From: Nymphalis io
Taxonomy: Eukaryota; Arthropoda; Insecta; Lepidoptera; Nymphalidae
Length of the DNA: 64,000 bases
NCBI RefSeq assembly: GCF_905147045.1
Contig: NC_065910.1
Span: forward strand, 6,882,001-6,946,000
Direction: 5' to 3'
Made by a program: the position numbers and the translations under genes. Positions within the stretch are counted from its first letter, which is position 1, and each line of letters starts with the position of its first letter. The notes under the pieces are model-generated. The model saw nothing but the letters and a program-made list of their open reading frames with translations, ran no database searches and was not told the origin of the DNA. Of this stretch, positions 23,344-35,699 are shown piece by piece.

Positions 23344-25431
23344 CATAAGGTTTCAGTTTCCTAATAAATTACTATTTTTTTACAATAATGTTCATGTTAG
23401 ATTATGTTTATATTAAGAAATAACTCGGGAAACAAAACAAATTATATCTTGTTAAATTTGACTAAAGATATGAGATGAATGGAAATAAAAAACACACAAC
23501 CGACACTAAATAAGTAGGTAAGGTAAGTAAAATAATGATGGCATTATGAAAAATGAATAGCCAACTAATAATTATTATTATAGTCTGCTGGTTTCTCAAA
23601 CTGTCGCCCTGAACCCGACCGTCTCCACACTACAATTATTTATTTGCGTAGTATGTATTATATATCACTTTATAAGTAAGTTTATTATATATATATTTTA
23701 CTTTTGTATGAATTTATTTTGTGGACAGGCATGATTTCTGTTTCAACCCGCATGATCACACATGAAACTAACTTAACCAAAGTGTTAGTAAACAAATCAA
23801 TCAACCAAACCTAAATATCTTGTGACGTAAAAGACACAATAAGTAATATTTATGTAAAAAAAAAATTAGCAAAATTATAATTTCTTAAACCTGAAGACTT
23901 TGTTTTTTATTGATTTTAGATTTTAGATATTGAGAATATATTATATATTTAAACTCAATTCCAAGATTTGAGGAAACATTTCTGAAATTATATAACATAG
24001 TTACTGAATCACCAAATTCTATTAAATATTCAATTCAAAACATTTTCCCGAAATAATGGAATCGATATGTACGAAACCCAAATGGGAATTCATGCATAAC
24101 TTCCGCACCTGCAGTACGCTCTGTCACACCCTAAAGGGCTAGCATTATAATGTTATATAGCTATAAATTTTACTGTTTTTTCATCCCAACTTTGCACGGA
24201 TACGATCGTGACTTTACTCAGAGATCTTTAGCTATTTATTTAAACTTTATTGCCCAAAAAATTGTTGCAAATATTGGACGTAATGCCATTAAGTATCATC
24301 AGCAAGTCAAGCTTTAAGCTAAGTAAGAGACTATAGACTAGACCTAGACTATTCATATGCGAATGTAAAATATCTTCAATAATAATCTTCGTTCAAATTG
24401 TAAAGCATGAAGACCGATTTTTGTTTTAAATAGGCTATAATATGCCCAATTCTTAAAAATAGAATTGTTTTCTCTAATAAGTTAGAAAGAGATAACATTC
24501 TTTAATTATCCACCTTATTAACTGTCAAGCAATATCGCTTTGTATCGTTGTCTTCTAATGAATAGGTAATATTAACCAATTATAGCTTCAATTAATATAA
24601 CGATTAAGCTTTTAATTGACAGATTCAAATTATGTACATTATCACAATTGCGTTGCCAGTATTTACATTCATATCATTACAGTGTTGAAAAATATCATTC
24701 TCTTCGTTGATGAGACGAGAGAACTTTTGAACTTGCAATCTTCAATGATAACTAATACATCTATTCACTGAGTCATTACGGATTTTCGTTGATTTGACCT
24801 CGAATAAAACATTAAACGGTTATTTAATGCTTGTGCAAATTAGACACCGTTTCAAACGGAATTCTTAGAAACGGAGATAGGAGTTTGACTTCATAGCCTT
24901 AGAGGTTTTCAAGATGATATTTTGATTATGCTACCGATTACTTTCAAGAGTGAAATGTCTGATAATTTAAAATATCAAATATTTAACACAAAGGAAAGCT
25001 TTAATTTAGAATGAGTCTTTGATAAAATGAATTTGTAATCCTAGTGCAGGTTTTTTATTTGTATTGGAGTATATTTTAATTGTTTTTAGTATTTCAGTCA
25101 ATTTAGTTTAACAAGATCAAAATTGGATAATCAATGTTATGTTATTTTGTATTTTAAGAAAAATTTGTTTTACTCACCAAGTATTAAATTTTAATATTTT
25201 CCAGATATACTTTTAAATATAAGCTATCATTTAAACAAGTAATTTTAAAATATTTCATATATATAATTTACGTAAAAGAATTCCTGCAATAAATGTTTAA
25301 CATATTTATATATTAATTTTATAAGTGTAATTTAAAGGATTTTTTTAATAGTTACTTTTATTTAAAATATTTGCACCTCATAATTATAGTGACAAATTTT
25401 ATAATATTTGAAAAATTGTGTAATATATATT
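23344..25431. other. AT-rich DNA, no gene
   Basis: Long low-complexity stretch. No coding frame above 60 codons and no repeat recognised with confidence. Confidence 0.5.
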
Positions 25432-25606
25432 AACCACCAACCTTGGGAACTAAAATGGTATGCCCCTTCTACCAGTAATTACACTGACTCACTCACCCTC
25501 AAACCGGAACACAAAAATACCAAGTACTGCTGTTTCGCGGTAGAATATCTGATGAGTGGGTGGTAGCTACCCAGACGAGCTTGCACAAAGCCATTCCACC
25601 AGTAAA
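25432..25606 (-). mobile_element. SINE-like family B, 5' two-thirds
   Basis: CACCAACCTTGGGAACTAAA through CCAGACGAGCTTGCACAAAG to CCACCAGTAAA. The polyA side is missing. Confidence 0.88.
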
Positions 25607-26272
25607 TGACTCATGTTCATAAGCAATAACGTTATACCCGGACATATACATAAATACAGACAAATTGAAAACTTATTTAATTTTGGAATCGGTTAAAAAT
25701 GACACTAGTTTTTGATGGATTGGGAATTTTTGACAACTACCTTCAACAATACTGTATTATTTCCACAAACAGTTAAAATAATTCTCGTATAAAATATTCC
25801 GCGTCGTAAATAAATCGCACATGAACCCCGAAACCTATTTGGATGGTTTCCAAATATGAATAAATAAAACTTCGTTCACCGTACACGATAATAGCCTATG
25901 TTGCTTGGAGTTATGATTCAAGATCCTTTGTCATCCTTTACGATGACAACTAGAGCCACTTATTTTCCTTATTTCAGAATACAAAATAAATATAGTGCTT
26001 TCTAAACTTTGGATGCAAATCTAGATTTGTAGCCAAATTAAAAGTCAAACAAGACAGCTCGAAAATAGAAGCGTCAATAGCTGTAAGCTTTATAAAATTT
26101 GAAATACCTCTCAAAACGTTTTAAATAAGTGTATTGAAACAAATAAACTTTTGTGTTTTATATAAGAATATAGCTACTATATATTTATCAATCTATACCT
26201 TTATATAATTTAAATATAAGTATATTATATTATATATTTATACAAAACCATTTTTATATTATTTACATCAAG

Positions 26273-26358
26273 AAGGCAGATAAGTATATGGACAGTAAGT
26301 AATCACATGCGCTCATAGATATTGGCACTGTAAGAAGTATTAACCATTCCTTAAACTA
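26273..26358 (-). mobile_element. SINE-like family B, 3' fragment
   Basis: AAGGCAGATAAGTATATGGA, GTAAGTAATCACATGC and GATATTGGCACTGTAAGAAG correspond to the 3' end of B. Confidence 0.7.
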
Positions 26359-26399
26359 TCATCGCTGATATATGACATGACATGATATATGACATCGCT

Positions 26400-26706
26400 G
26401 ATCATAGAATATGTTTTGTTCTGACCATGAAATGTTTATTTGTCGGTCTGTATGTACAAGATAATCTCCAAAACGACTGAACAGCTTTTATTGTGCTTTT
26501 AAAAACTAGATTATATTACTTAACGTCGTTAGGCTTTGTTTCAATGAAATCGTATAACAATAAAAAGTTATCGTTATTTAATAATTAATCAAAAAATGTG
26601 GGAAATATTATAAATTAAAAGTAACAAAACACGCGTGTATTTTAGTTTTTAACATGTCGTAATAAAACCTACTTTCACGCCGAAGAAGTTGCAGATACCA
26701 GCTAGC
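26400..26706 (+). mobile_element. Helitron-like fragment with CTAG end
   Basis: GTTTATTTGTCGGTCTGTAT and CTCCAAAACGACTGAACAGC resemble the common internal block of lepidopteran Helitron-derived repeats. The 3' side, CACGCCGAAGAAGTTGCAGA followed by CCAGCTAG at 26698-26705, resembles the usual terminus, but the next base is C, not T. Confidence 0.45.
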
Positions 26707-26731
26707 TATTAATATATACCAACGAAGAATA

Positions 26732-27012
26732 CGCACCACGCACACAGAAGGGAATAAAGAGTGGCGGCGGAGAAATGGCATATAAGAGCGATATGCCGTT
26801 TGATATCATGACGTACAACTTGATTGTTTCAAGGCACGCCAATAGATGTCATGTCAATAAACAATGGTAAAATAAAAATATAAGAAATAAATTAAGCTAG
26901 TTAGTATTAATATTAAATAAACTAATCGATGTTGATATCAAAGTCAGAAACACTAAAGATTTTACTTGAATAATACCAAACATAATATGATTAGCAACGT
27001 GTGCGTGGTGCG
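26732..27012. repeat. 14-bp inverted repeat pair spanning a mixed-sequence block
   Basis: CGCACCACGCACAC at 26732-26745 and its exact reverse complement at 26999-27012, 253 bases apart. The interior holds a GC-richer piece (GTGGCGGCGGAGAAATGGCA) and an ATAAACAATGG site (overlapping forkhead- and Sox-like consensus). Could be a small transposon or a regulatory block; neither is established. Confidence 0.5.
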
Positions 27013-27542
27013 TGGTCATTTATGCGCCATTTAGCTAAAATCAAATGCTCAAATGATATCGGCTTTGAAACGAGATAGCCTGTTAAAATTAAAGGAGCAA
27101 TTCCTAAATGCAACAAGAAGTTGCATTGAATATCTTATTTTTATAAGTATGTTTTTAAACACTCTTAAAGTATCTTATTTAAAGATTACCAAAGTCATAA
27201 ATGGAACGTAAAGTTCTCGGACTAGACTGGACCTGGAGATTCTGGACCGGCAAGTAATAAGCAGAACGGCAGTTACTAAATTTATGTTCATATATAAATG
27301 TAACGTTTGAAAATGCATGAAATATGATTAATGTAAAGTAAATAGCCTGTAGACGTCTTTGAAATGAAGGTTTGAAATTTATTCCGTCACGCTTCTCCAC
27401 ATTTTTATATGATGCAGGTTTCCTTATAAAGTTTACTGAGCCCAAAATTCAGTGATGATTTCTTGGTTTCAAAACTCGATCTTCGATTAAAATTCCTCAT
27501 TGAGCTAACTACCATTATACGAGAACATCATAAAAATTATGT

Positions 27543-27546
<4 letters not shown>

Positions 27547-27598
<52 letters not shown>

Positions 27599-27815
27599 CA
27601 GCCTTTTGCCGTCCACTGCTGGACGAAAGCCTCCCCCATAGAACGTCAACCATTCCGATCTTGGGCAGTCCGCATCCATCCCGAACCTGCCACCTTTTTT
27701 AAATCGTCGGCCCATCTTGTCACAGGGCGTCCTACACTACGTTTGCCTAAGCGTGGTCTCCACTCCAACACGTGTCGGCTCCATCGGCCATCAATGCGCC
27801 TGGAGACTAAAGTGA
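27547..27815 (-). mobile_element. RTE-type LINE 3' end with long poly(A)
   Basis: Starts with about 52 T's (27547-27598), the poly(A) tail on the minus strand. Read in reverse, the rest encodes a typical RTE C-terminus: RWSRHVLEWRPRLGKRSVGR, then TRWADDLKKVAGSGWM and EAFVQQWTA before the stop. A heavily 5'-truncated copy. The tail is unusually long and pure, suggesting a recent insertion. Confidence 0.85.
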
Positions 27816-28247
27816 CTGGAGTAATTTATTACAAACATTAAATAATTTCTATGTACATCATATCATTTAAGTAACGTTTTAAGTTCGAAAACTCCTTTGT
27901 AATACACACAACATAATATACGACAGGTAACGATTAACCGAACTTTATTAAGTTCAATCAATCAATTTGTTTGAATGAGTTTGAGCCCGAATAAATATTC
28001 AGAATTATTTAATAACATTGTACAAAATAATCTCAGAAGTTACTTAAGTAACTTACCTTACGAAAAGCGATAATTCCATTAACTTCGGATATTAATAAGT
28101 AAGAAAAGGCATTAAGTAAAGTGTGTTTACAAGTTTACTTAACACTCATTGCAGTTAGAACTGGTGTTAATGTTAAAAGTATCTTTAAACTTAAAATAAA
28201 CGATGCTTTATATAATCACACGATAATTCAACTTTATCGATCGATTT
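27816..28247. other. AT-rich DNA
   Basis: No feature recognised. Confidence 0.4.
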
Positions 28248-28520
28248 GTTTGTTGGTCTAGTGGTTAGGTTATATGGTTGCAGATTATGATGTTCCAAGT
28301 TCTAATCTGGATTGGACTATTATGGATTCAATAATTCAAGATTTTTTTATAACCGTAAGCTAGAAATAAATTCTCCTGTATCCTGTATCAAGAGCATGTC
28401 AAGCTGTTCGTCTTATATATTAATATTTTTGGTCGTCTCGTATAACCATTCAAATGCCCTATAGGTGTACTTGTGATTGCTGGTTGAATGTCAGACTACC
28501 CACAAAACAATAGTGGTAAC
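28248..28520 (+). mobile_element. SINE family E, decayed
   Basis: A tRNA-like head (GGTCTAGTGGTTAGGTTATA; box B relic CCAAGTTCTAATCTGG) is followed by AGAGCATGTCAAGCTGTTCG and CTACCCACAAAACAATAGTG. I associate these blocks with another lepidopteran tRNA-derived SINE. Single copy in this window. Confidence 0.5.
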
Positions 28521-29984
28521 GTCTTCAGCAATGAAGGCGTCATGGGTTGACTTGCAAATATGACTGTATCGTTCTGATTGTTAGCCTGTATCTGCAGGTC
28601 TCTCTCGCGTTAAGAGCTTATCGGGATACTGAAAACACCAACGATGGTTTTTTTATATTTTTTTTTTGTCATTTATGGGCTTATGGAACCTGCTTCTAAA
28701 CATACATATATAAATATTTTTATTTTTTTACTTATTGTAAAGTCGGAACGATAATTAGTTTATGTACGAAACTATAGAGGTCAGACACGCGTGATAATGG
28801 CTTGAAAATAGCCTATTAGCATTTAACTAGCATCATGTATTGATATAGCTTTGTGCAGCTCGTTTAGCTTACCACCCACTAATTATAATTTATATTATCC
28901 CTCAATATGAATTTGCATTTTATTTCATTACATTTGGCTTTAACGAACACTTGAATAATGACGATTGCACAATTACATTAATGTAACGCTACCACCGTTT
29001 CGGAGTGAAGATTCAACCGATAAGAATCGCCAAGGAACTGACAAGGTTCTTTCAGTTATTGGTGAAAATTTAGCAGCATGAAAATTTTAATTTACTTTTT
29101 ATTGTTACACAAATATTCTGGCATCTATTATATATCTTTTATACTCTAATAGTAGTTTATTCATATTTTGATAACTTTACCGCCGGTAACTTCAGATTGA
29201 ATAAAATGTATTAATATTCGTGCCTAGCAATAGCTAGGCATGAAATCCAATAGGATGGCTACGGTTTGATTACTATAAACATTTGTGTCGAACAATAAAC
29301 TTTTAAATAAAATAAAACTGAAATTCTAATCAGATAATAATCATGATTAAATATACATAAATCATTAATCATCATTAAAATTTCTTCCTAACATTATTAA
29401 GTACGAGGGGAAATAAACATACATAAAAATACGCACACACTTAAATGACATATCTATATACACTATATACACTACATTTATAGACGTCTTTTTAAGCAAA
29501 TAGAAATAATTTATTATAATAGATTTTTTTCTTCTCAAAGTCGATGCTTATAATAGCACGTTCGTTTCAGAATTTAGGTAAGATTTTCTTATAGGTACAA
29601 TACAAAGACACAATTGATTGTACATTGTACAGATTTCAGAACCAATTTATAATGGCAGGGCTTTGTACCGGTACACGTCTACCTATTAGTAATGTAATGT
29701 TCCTATACAAAGGATGGGTATGTTTGAATGAGGACACGTGGGGTTGACAACGAACAGCCTTGTTAGTTAATATTGATATAAACAATATTTTAAGATATAA
29801 TTAATCACAAAAATATATAATATTTTATGACAATTTCATACAGTTTATCTCCTTCTATTTTTAAACGAATGAGATATAAGCATTCGTCAACAAATTTGTT
29901 TCCGCGGACAGTAATAATGCGTCGTAATACGGGCGTATGTTTCACGCGTGTATTTAATTTTTTTTTATGTTTACTGAACCATTA
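28521..29984. other. AT-rich DNA, no gene
   Basis: Nothing supported on either strand. Confidence 0.45.
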
Positions 29985-30215
29985 TTAGATCCTTATATTA
30001 TCACGGTAGCATATGCAAGCGATCCCGTGGCGCTCCTCTTTAAGACGATAGGGGGACGCTAGTTTTTTAGTGGGTATTCCGATGTTCGGGGCGGATTCAG
30101 CGCCCAGAACACTGGTGAGTCCCACATACCCCCCCCTCACTGTTCCCGTAAGGGGAAACGCGAAATGCTTTATTCCAGCATGAAAAAAAACGAAATGGCG
30201 TTTTACATAAAGTGA
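29985..30215 (-). other. GC-rich island, probable retroelement fragment
   Basis: A sharply GC-richer block within AT-rich DNA (GCGATCCCGTGGCGCTCCTC; CCCCCCCTCACTGTTCCCGT). It carries an 84-codon minus frame. Read on the minus strand it contains ACTAAAAAACTAGCGTCCCC and AGGAGCGCCACGGGATCGCT. I think it comes from a LINE or LTR element, but I could not identify the family. Confidence 0.4.
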
Positions 30216-31940
30216 AACAATTATTTTAATGAAAAGCATACATGAATATTATTATTGCAATAACTGTTTTAAAAAATTTACATATTTGCTTTATATGAAT
30301 TTGGGATTATTAAATAGAGAAAAATATATTCAGCACACTATCCAGTACTTATTAAAATTAATAATTTTATTGTTAAGTACCTATGTAAATATATATATAT
30401 ATTTAGTGTTCGATTGATCCTCGTGTGATTTTTTTTGCGTTTACAAACGACAAAATCTACAAAATTAAACATAATGAAAGAAAGGACAATACATCTAGTA
30501 TTGAATATTACGTTATTTAAAAAAAATCGAGTTTTAAATTAAAAAAAATAATATGCTTGCATATAATAGATAATTATACATATATATATATATATATATA
30601 TAATTACAGTTTTAAAAATGAAATCTATTCATATCAGAAATATTTTAATCAAACCTTACAAAAAATCGCCTGAAATTTTACCCTGAAAAGATAGTTTATT
30701 TTTTTTTAAGGATAATCTATTTTATATACTAAAAGAAACATTAAATGGTCTTGCTTTTAGTTAGTAATCCCGTAAACAACAGAACATCGTTGATCAAAAC
30801 TCACTGGTTAATTAGAAAACAAAGTTCATCATTAAACTCCATCAAATTCAGGAGTTAGTTAATTGGACAAACGAGCTTATCACTTGTAAAGGTAAACAGA
30901 GAATTACAAGTTTACGGAATAATTGTTGATTTCAAGAGGAAATTGCTTTCATTTTAGGTAAATCGTGCTTCCCTTTCATTTGCTGTGTCGTTGATTAGAA
31001 CAATTGAAAGAATTTTTTATCATTATACTTGTTTGCTAGGTAAATGTTGTTCGTTAAATACAAAAATTTAAATTTCTTATTGTTGGAGTCAGGACTCCGC
31101 TTCAATGCAGGTTGTGCATTCTACTATATTGAAATATTCGCAAGCCGTATACAATATATCATTTAAAACGTAATATTTGATTTTATATTTTCATGTCATG
31201 TAAAAAATACTTGAGCTTTACAAATTGCAACTCTATTATAAAAATTATAAAGTTGCATTTTGTAAAACTCATCAATTACTTTAATTGCTACATCAATACC
31301 GGTCTGTACGTGTTTGTCTCAATGATGAATAAATAAAATGTTATTGTATTATAACATGAAATCACCCGTTATTTTTCATTTCCATAACTTTGACAAAATT
31401 CGTCATTTTATTGTTAATACAAAAACAATTAAAGTCGGATAAAAAAGTGTAGTAGACATTGTGTATAATTAATAAAACCTATGCGAAGCGCGCAGAAATC
31501 AAAATTGAAGGAATACATCTTTACATGACACAGTTTAGTTTTTTACTAAAAACAGAAAACAATGTGGTAGCATGCATGTATTGGTTAGAGTTCTATTAAG
31601 TCAAGAACACATTTTACAGTATCTTAAGATATATGTATTCTACTTCTTGCATTGAAGAAATGTAGCTATTCAGATTAAACAGATGTGCGAGGGCTTTGAA
31701 CACTAGCAGACGAATTTGCATATCCTTTGCTTACATGAGCATTACAAATTCGCATCCATATCTAATGTGATAAAACTGTTACGGAACTATGTATGTAAAT
31801 GAAAAGTTCTTTGAAATGATCAATTGTTTCAAGTTTATAGATTATTTATTATCATTCCCTTGCTTTTGTATTATCTATTTAGGGTAGTGTGTGAAAAGGA
31901 TAGACAGACTTTTACAGACGGATAACCAATCAGTGGTTAG
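30216..31940. other. AT-rich DNA with (TA)n
   Basis: A TA microsatellite lies at about 30578-30603. No gene or repeat end recognised. Confidence 0.45.
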
Positions 31941-31944
31941 TGAT

Positions 31945-32165
31945 TAGTTGGAAGAAGATCATCATTATCTTCAACGAATTGTTATCAAACTTGGGCATAG
32001 ACCTTCACTGAGGTGCGCCGAAGCTCCTAGTTCTACGCCTTCCACATCCAGTCGGGTTGCCACCTTCTTAAGGTCATCGGTCCAACTGCGTCCTTACGCT
32101 ACATATGCCGATCCGCAGTTTGCATTCTAGGACTTGTTTGCTGCCATGGTCATCAGTCCTTTGAT
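31945..32165 (-). mobile_element. RTE-type LINE C-terminal fragment
   Basis: Read in reverse, this gives the same region as 27600-27815 and 36950-37060: the GKRSVGRP-like and TDDLKKVA-like blocks are recognisable at nucleotide level (CCACCTTCTTAAGGTCATCG; GCGTCCTTACGCTACATATG). The 60-codon plus frame here is a shadow. No poly(A) tail preserved. Confidence 0.7.
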
Positions 32166-33319
32166 ATACATACTTACATATATACTATACTTTGATATAC
32201 ATATTTAGTGACGCTCACTACCCGTTCAATTTACTGATTTTGCAAGCTTTGTTGGTAATTATAGGATTTCTTCGGTTAATTTCATTTCTCATTTTATCTT
32301 TCAAAGATGCTCCAAGTATAGCTCGTATTATCATGCTTAGCGACATTGTCTGTGTGGGCTAGTCAACAATTAGTGTACATTTTTCAATTCTTTAAGTAAT
32401 GGCAGTTAAAATGAAGATACTTAACTAAAATTCCCTGAGTTAAGTATCGAACCAATGTACTAAAATAGTAACTTTTCTGAAGCAGAATCGAATATCAGTT
32501 TCATGATATTAGTTTCATTATTGATATACAAGATAAAGATATAAAGTATTTTGCTATCTGAATTTGACATCTGAATTAGTTCTTAAACAAAAGACATAAA
32601 AACTAAAACTAATATTGTGAGATGAAACATTTATAGACTATGAATATTCGATCACGCCAGTACTAGACTGACCAATAAAAATGCATTTTATTGAAATAAA
32701 TCAAATTCTGTACAATATATGAGTCCCGCAGTGCGACTGTTCCTTCATTTCCAATTTATCACAGGCTCTAAGCAACAATAAAAACTGTATAGTGCTTGCG
32801 GATGTATGAATTCCACGGATTTTTATGATTCATTGATTAAATATTACGAATCTATTCGATATCGAATGTTTTATTGAACATATGCGTTTTAAAAGTTACC
32901 CCCTATTGCGAAAAATGTGCAGTAAAAACAGTCTAAAAATATAAGAAAATCCAAAATTATTAATGAATAGAACAATATTTTATTGAATATAAATATAAAA
33001 AAAAATTTATACATGTAGTTGTAAAAAATATAATGCTAATAATATTTATTTCTGGCGACTAGAAATATACATCTTTATTGTAATAATTTTCTACAAACTT
33101 TCACTTTTAAATAAGTAACAAATTAAGAGTCAGATGGTAATAATAATAATAGATTTTATGTACACCACGTCTAAACAGTAATAGTGAAAACAAATAACAC
33201 CAAATAATATTTTACATGATGTCATTGTTTAAGATAGTTTACTATTTATGCATGAATGTTATAAATAAGTCAACTCTCAAGTTTTCTTGCACAGTAGTGG
33301 CTATAAAAGTAGAGTACTA
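32166..33319. other. AT-rich DNA
   Basis: Nothing recognised. Confidence 0.45.
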
Positions 33320-33525
33320 CTTGGTGGTAGGGCTTTGTGCAAGCCCGACGGGTAGGTACCCACTCATTACGTCACCAAACATCACCAACAAGCAATACTT
33401 CGTATTTTGGTGAGAAGGGTGAGTAAGCCAGTGTAAGTATAGGCACAAGTTAGTGGTACATTAGTGATGTGGAAGATGGTTGATATTTCTTTTATGACCA
33501 CTTACTAATTGCTCTTCCACCTACT
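33320..33525 (+). mobile_element. SINE-like family B copy
   Basis: Starts GGTGGTAGGGCTTTGTGCAA, continues GGTACCCACTCATTACGTCA, GGGTGAGTAAGCCAGTGTAA, and ends ACCACTTACTAATTGCTC. Confidence 0.85.
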
Positions 33526-34224
33526 TCTGTAATAAAAAAAACACCTCGCTAGGCAAATTCGTTGATCGGGTTGGTGTCGATTGGTTGGTGTTGTTTACAA
33601 AAATAAAATCATGACAAATGAGATAACCTATTTTTTGCTAAGAGGATGTCACTTAAACAATGAAACATTTGTGTACAGAAATAATCTTTCCTGGAAATTA
33701 AATCCATCTATTATGATGATGATGATAAAAATATAACTAGACACAATTTTATTCATCTAGTGATAATTAAATCCTCGAATTTTCTGGTCCAACGTCAATT
33801 TCAACTGTAAATATTATTCCCGTTACTAGGCTGTCAAATATAATTAATTAAAATACTTAGTATTTACTACGAATAAGATTTATAATAAATTCAACAAAAC
33901 TTTGTTCATTTCGTTCATTACTAAAATAATAAAACAGTACTGATAACCTTTTACAATAAATTACCAGTTTTCAAATATAAATAAAATAAATGTAAATAAT
34001 AAATAATTAATTCATGTTCTGTTTAGAGTGGAAGTAAATTTATATTGAAATATATTTTAATAACGCACATAAAATAATCCCCAGATCAAAATGTACTTTA
34101 CTTAGACACTCCTATCAATCGTAATTTTACAAAGTCACGATGTTACTCTTCAATATAATGTAAACAAAAAAGAAATAAAACTTAAATTACTTTTATATAT
34201 AATAAGGAAGACATGGTATATAAG
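33526..34224. other. AT-rich DNA
   Basis: Nothing recognised. Confidence 0.4.
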
Positions 34225-34310
34225 GAAACCTGCATATGTGTATCCAATGCGCATAAAAGCAGCGTTGAGCTTTTCTCAATAGGAAAGGAGGGCTTAGCCC
34301 AGGACGAGGT
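34225..34310 (+). mobile_element. SINE family A scrap
   Basis: AAGGAAACCTGCATATGTGT, AAAAGCAGCGTTGAGC and GGAAAGGAGGGCTTAGCCCA are A-family blocks with internal losses. Confidence 0.65.
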
Positions 34311-34504
34311 AAAATCGTTATATATAAATATGATGTATATAAAAATGACAGTTTTTCCATTACCATTTCTATACCACTCGTCCGATGGAGTTATTTCTGG
34401 AATACCAATCGACGTATAATAAAACACAAGTTAAAACGATTGCAGCTTATACTAGTTAAGTTAATCTTATATCTATATGAAAACTGTTGTTGATATATGA
34501 GATT

Positions 34505-34790
34505 AATAGACTTTGTCACCGTGTGACCGATAACCATGAATTGGCATGGCACTAAGTTATATACACAGAGAAAAAAAACGTCTGCCAGGTTTTGGCAGTC
34601 TATTTTTTAATTTTGGTATATCTGCTTGAGGTTAATAAACTTCAAAACTGTTTTCCCGATCACCATGTGGCACAAACATTAATTTTTCCATGAAGAAAGT
34701 TTTCTATTTACTCTGTGGTAATTTTTTTCTAGGGACCTGCATCACATTCATCAACTTTACCGTTTTACCAATCACCATGACAATTGATGT
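34505..34790. repeat. Degenerate triple motif
   Basis: The block GACCGATAACCATG / CCCGATCACCATG / ACCAATCACCATG recurs at about 34522, 34656 and 34769, each after a run ending in AC or TTTCC. May be an old tandem duplication of about 115-130 bases; similarity between the units is weak outside the motif. Confidence 0.3.
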
Positions 34791-34872
34791 ATAATTGAGG
34801 ACTGAGAATGTTTATTCGCAAATCATATCCAGAATCAAGGCAATAATACCTTTATGTAATCTATTAGATTAC

Positions 34873-34952
34873 TTTGCGGTAAGGTTTTGTGAAAGCCCCT
34901 CACTGTAGGTACCACCCAATTATCACATATTCTACAACTAAATGTAGTTTTC
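34873..34952 (+). mobile_element. SINE-like family B, 5' fragment
   Basis: GGTAAGGTTTTGTGAAAGCC, GGTACCACCCAATTATCACA and TATTCTAC match the start of B. Confidence 0.7.
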
Positions 34953-34964
34953 CTGAATGATTTC

Positions 34965-35170
34965 AGCTACAACGACCTATCCCAAGATAGATCAGCCAAC
35001 TTCGCAGGTCATATTAGAGTGCACAAGTGTCCGCAAACAAAGATGCACTCTCTATTCTGTCACTCATATTCCTATGGGACCGTAATCCGACACGACCGCA
35101 AAGAGTTCAGGCACAAGACTAACGACGTACAAACTTTAAACTTCCAGACTCCGGGCTACTACTGAGAACG
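34965..35170 (-). mobile_element. SINE family D, partial
   Basis: Contains ATTAGAGTGCACAAGTGTCC, AATCCGACACGACCGCAAAG, AGTTCAGGCACAAGACTAAC and CCGGGCTACTACTGAGAACG in the same order as the full reversed copy at 62581. The tRNA head is missing. Confidence 0.85.
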
Positions 35171-35251
35171 TTTGACCATCAAATAGCAATATTTATTAGT
35201 GCAGTTGTATTCCGCTTTAATAGCCAAGTGATTTTTTATAAAGTGATTTTT

Positions 35252-35529
35252 AAGGCGGACGAGCATATGGGCCACCTGATGGTGGTGGTGATGGTCACCA
35301 ATGCCCATAAACATTTGCATTGTAAGAAATGTTAACCATCGCTTACATCACCAATACGCCACCAACCTTGAAAACTAAGATGTTAAGTCCCTTATGCCTG
35401 TAATTACACTGGATCACTCACCCTTCAAACCGGAACACAACAATACCAAGTACTACTGTTTTGCGGTAGAATATCTGGTGAGTGGGTGATACCTACCCAG
35501 ACGAGCTTGGACAAAGCTCTACCACCAGT
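35252..35529 (-). mobile_element. SINE-like family B, full length
   Basis: Complete from AAGGCGGACGAGCATATGGG to AAGCTCTACCACCAGTA, about 278 bases, followed by a short (TA)n run. A GGTGGT triplet expansion lies near 35281. The complete length makes it a good family reference. Confidence 0.92.
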
Positions 35530-35699
35530 ATATATATATATATATGTATATTTTGTGATGCTCATTTACGAAACCAACATTCAATAGTTTAAGATCTATT
35601 GGACGATTTAAATTTTAGGATAACATTGTGAAGGTTGTTATTATTTAAATTATCTCTAGACTTAGCTTTAATTGCTTCATTCATTTACTCATTTAAGAC

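Noticed and set aside
31948..32130. 60-codon plus frame
   Set aside because: Antisense shadow of an RTE LINE C-terminal fragment.
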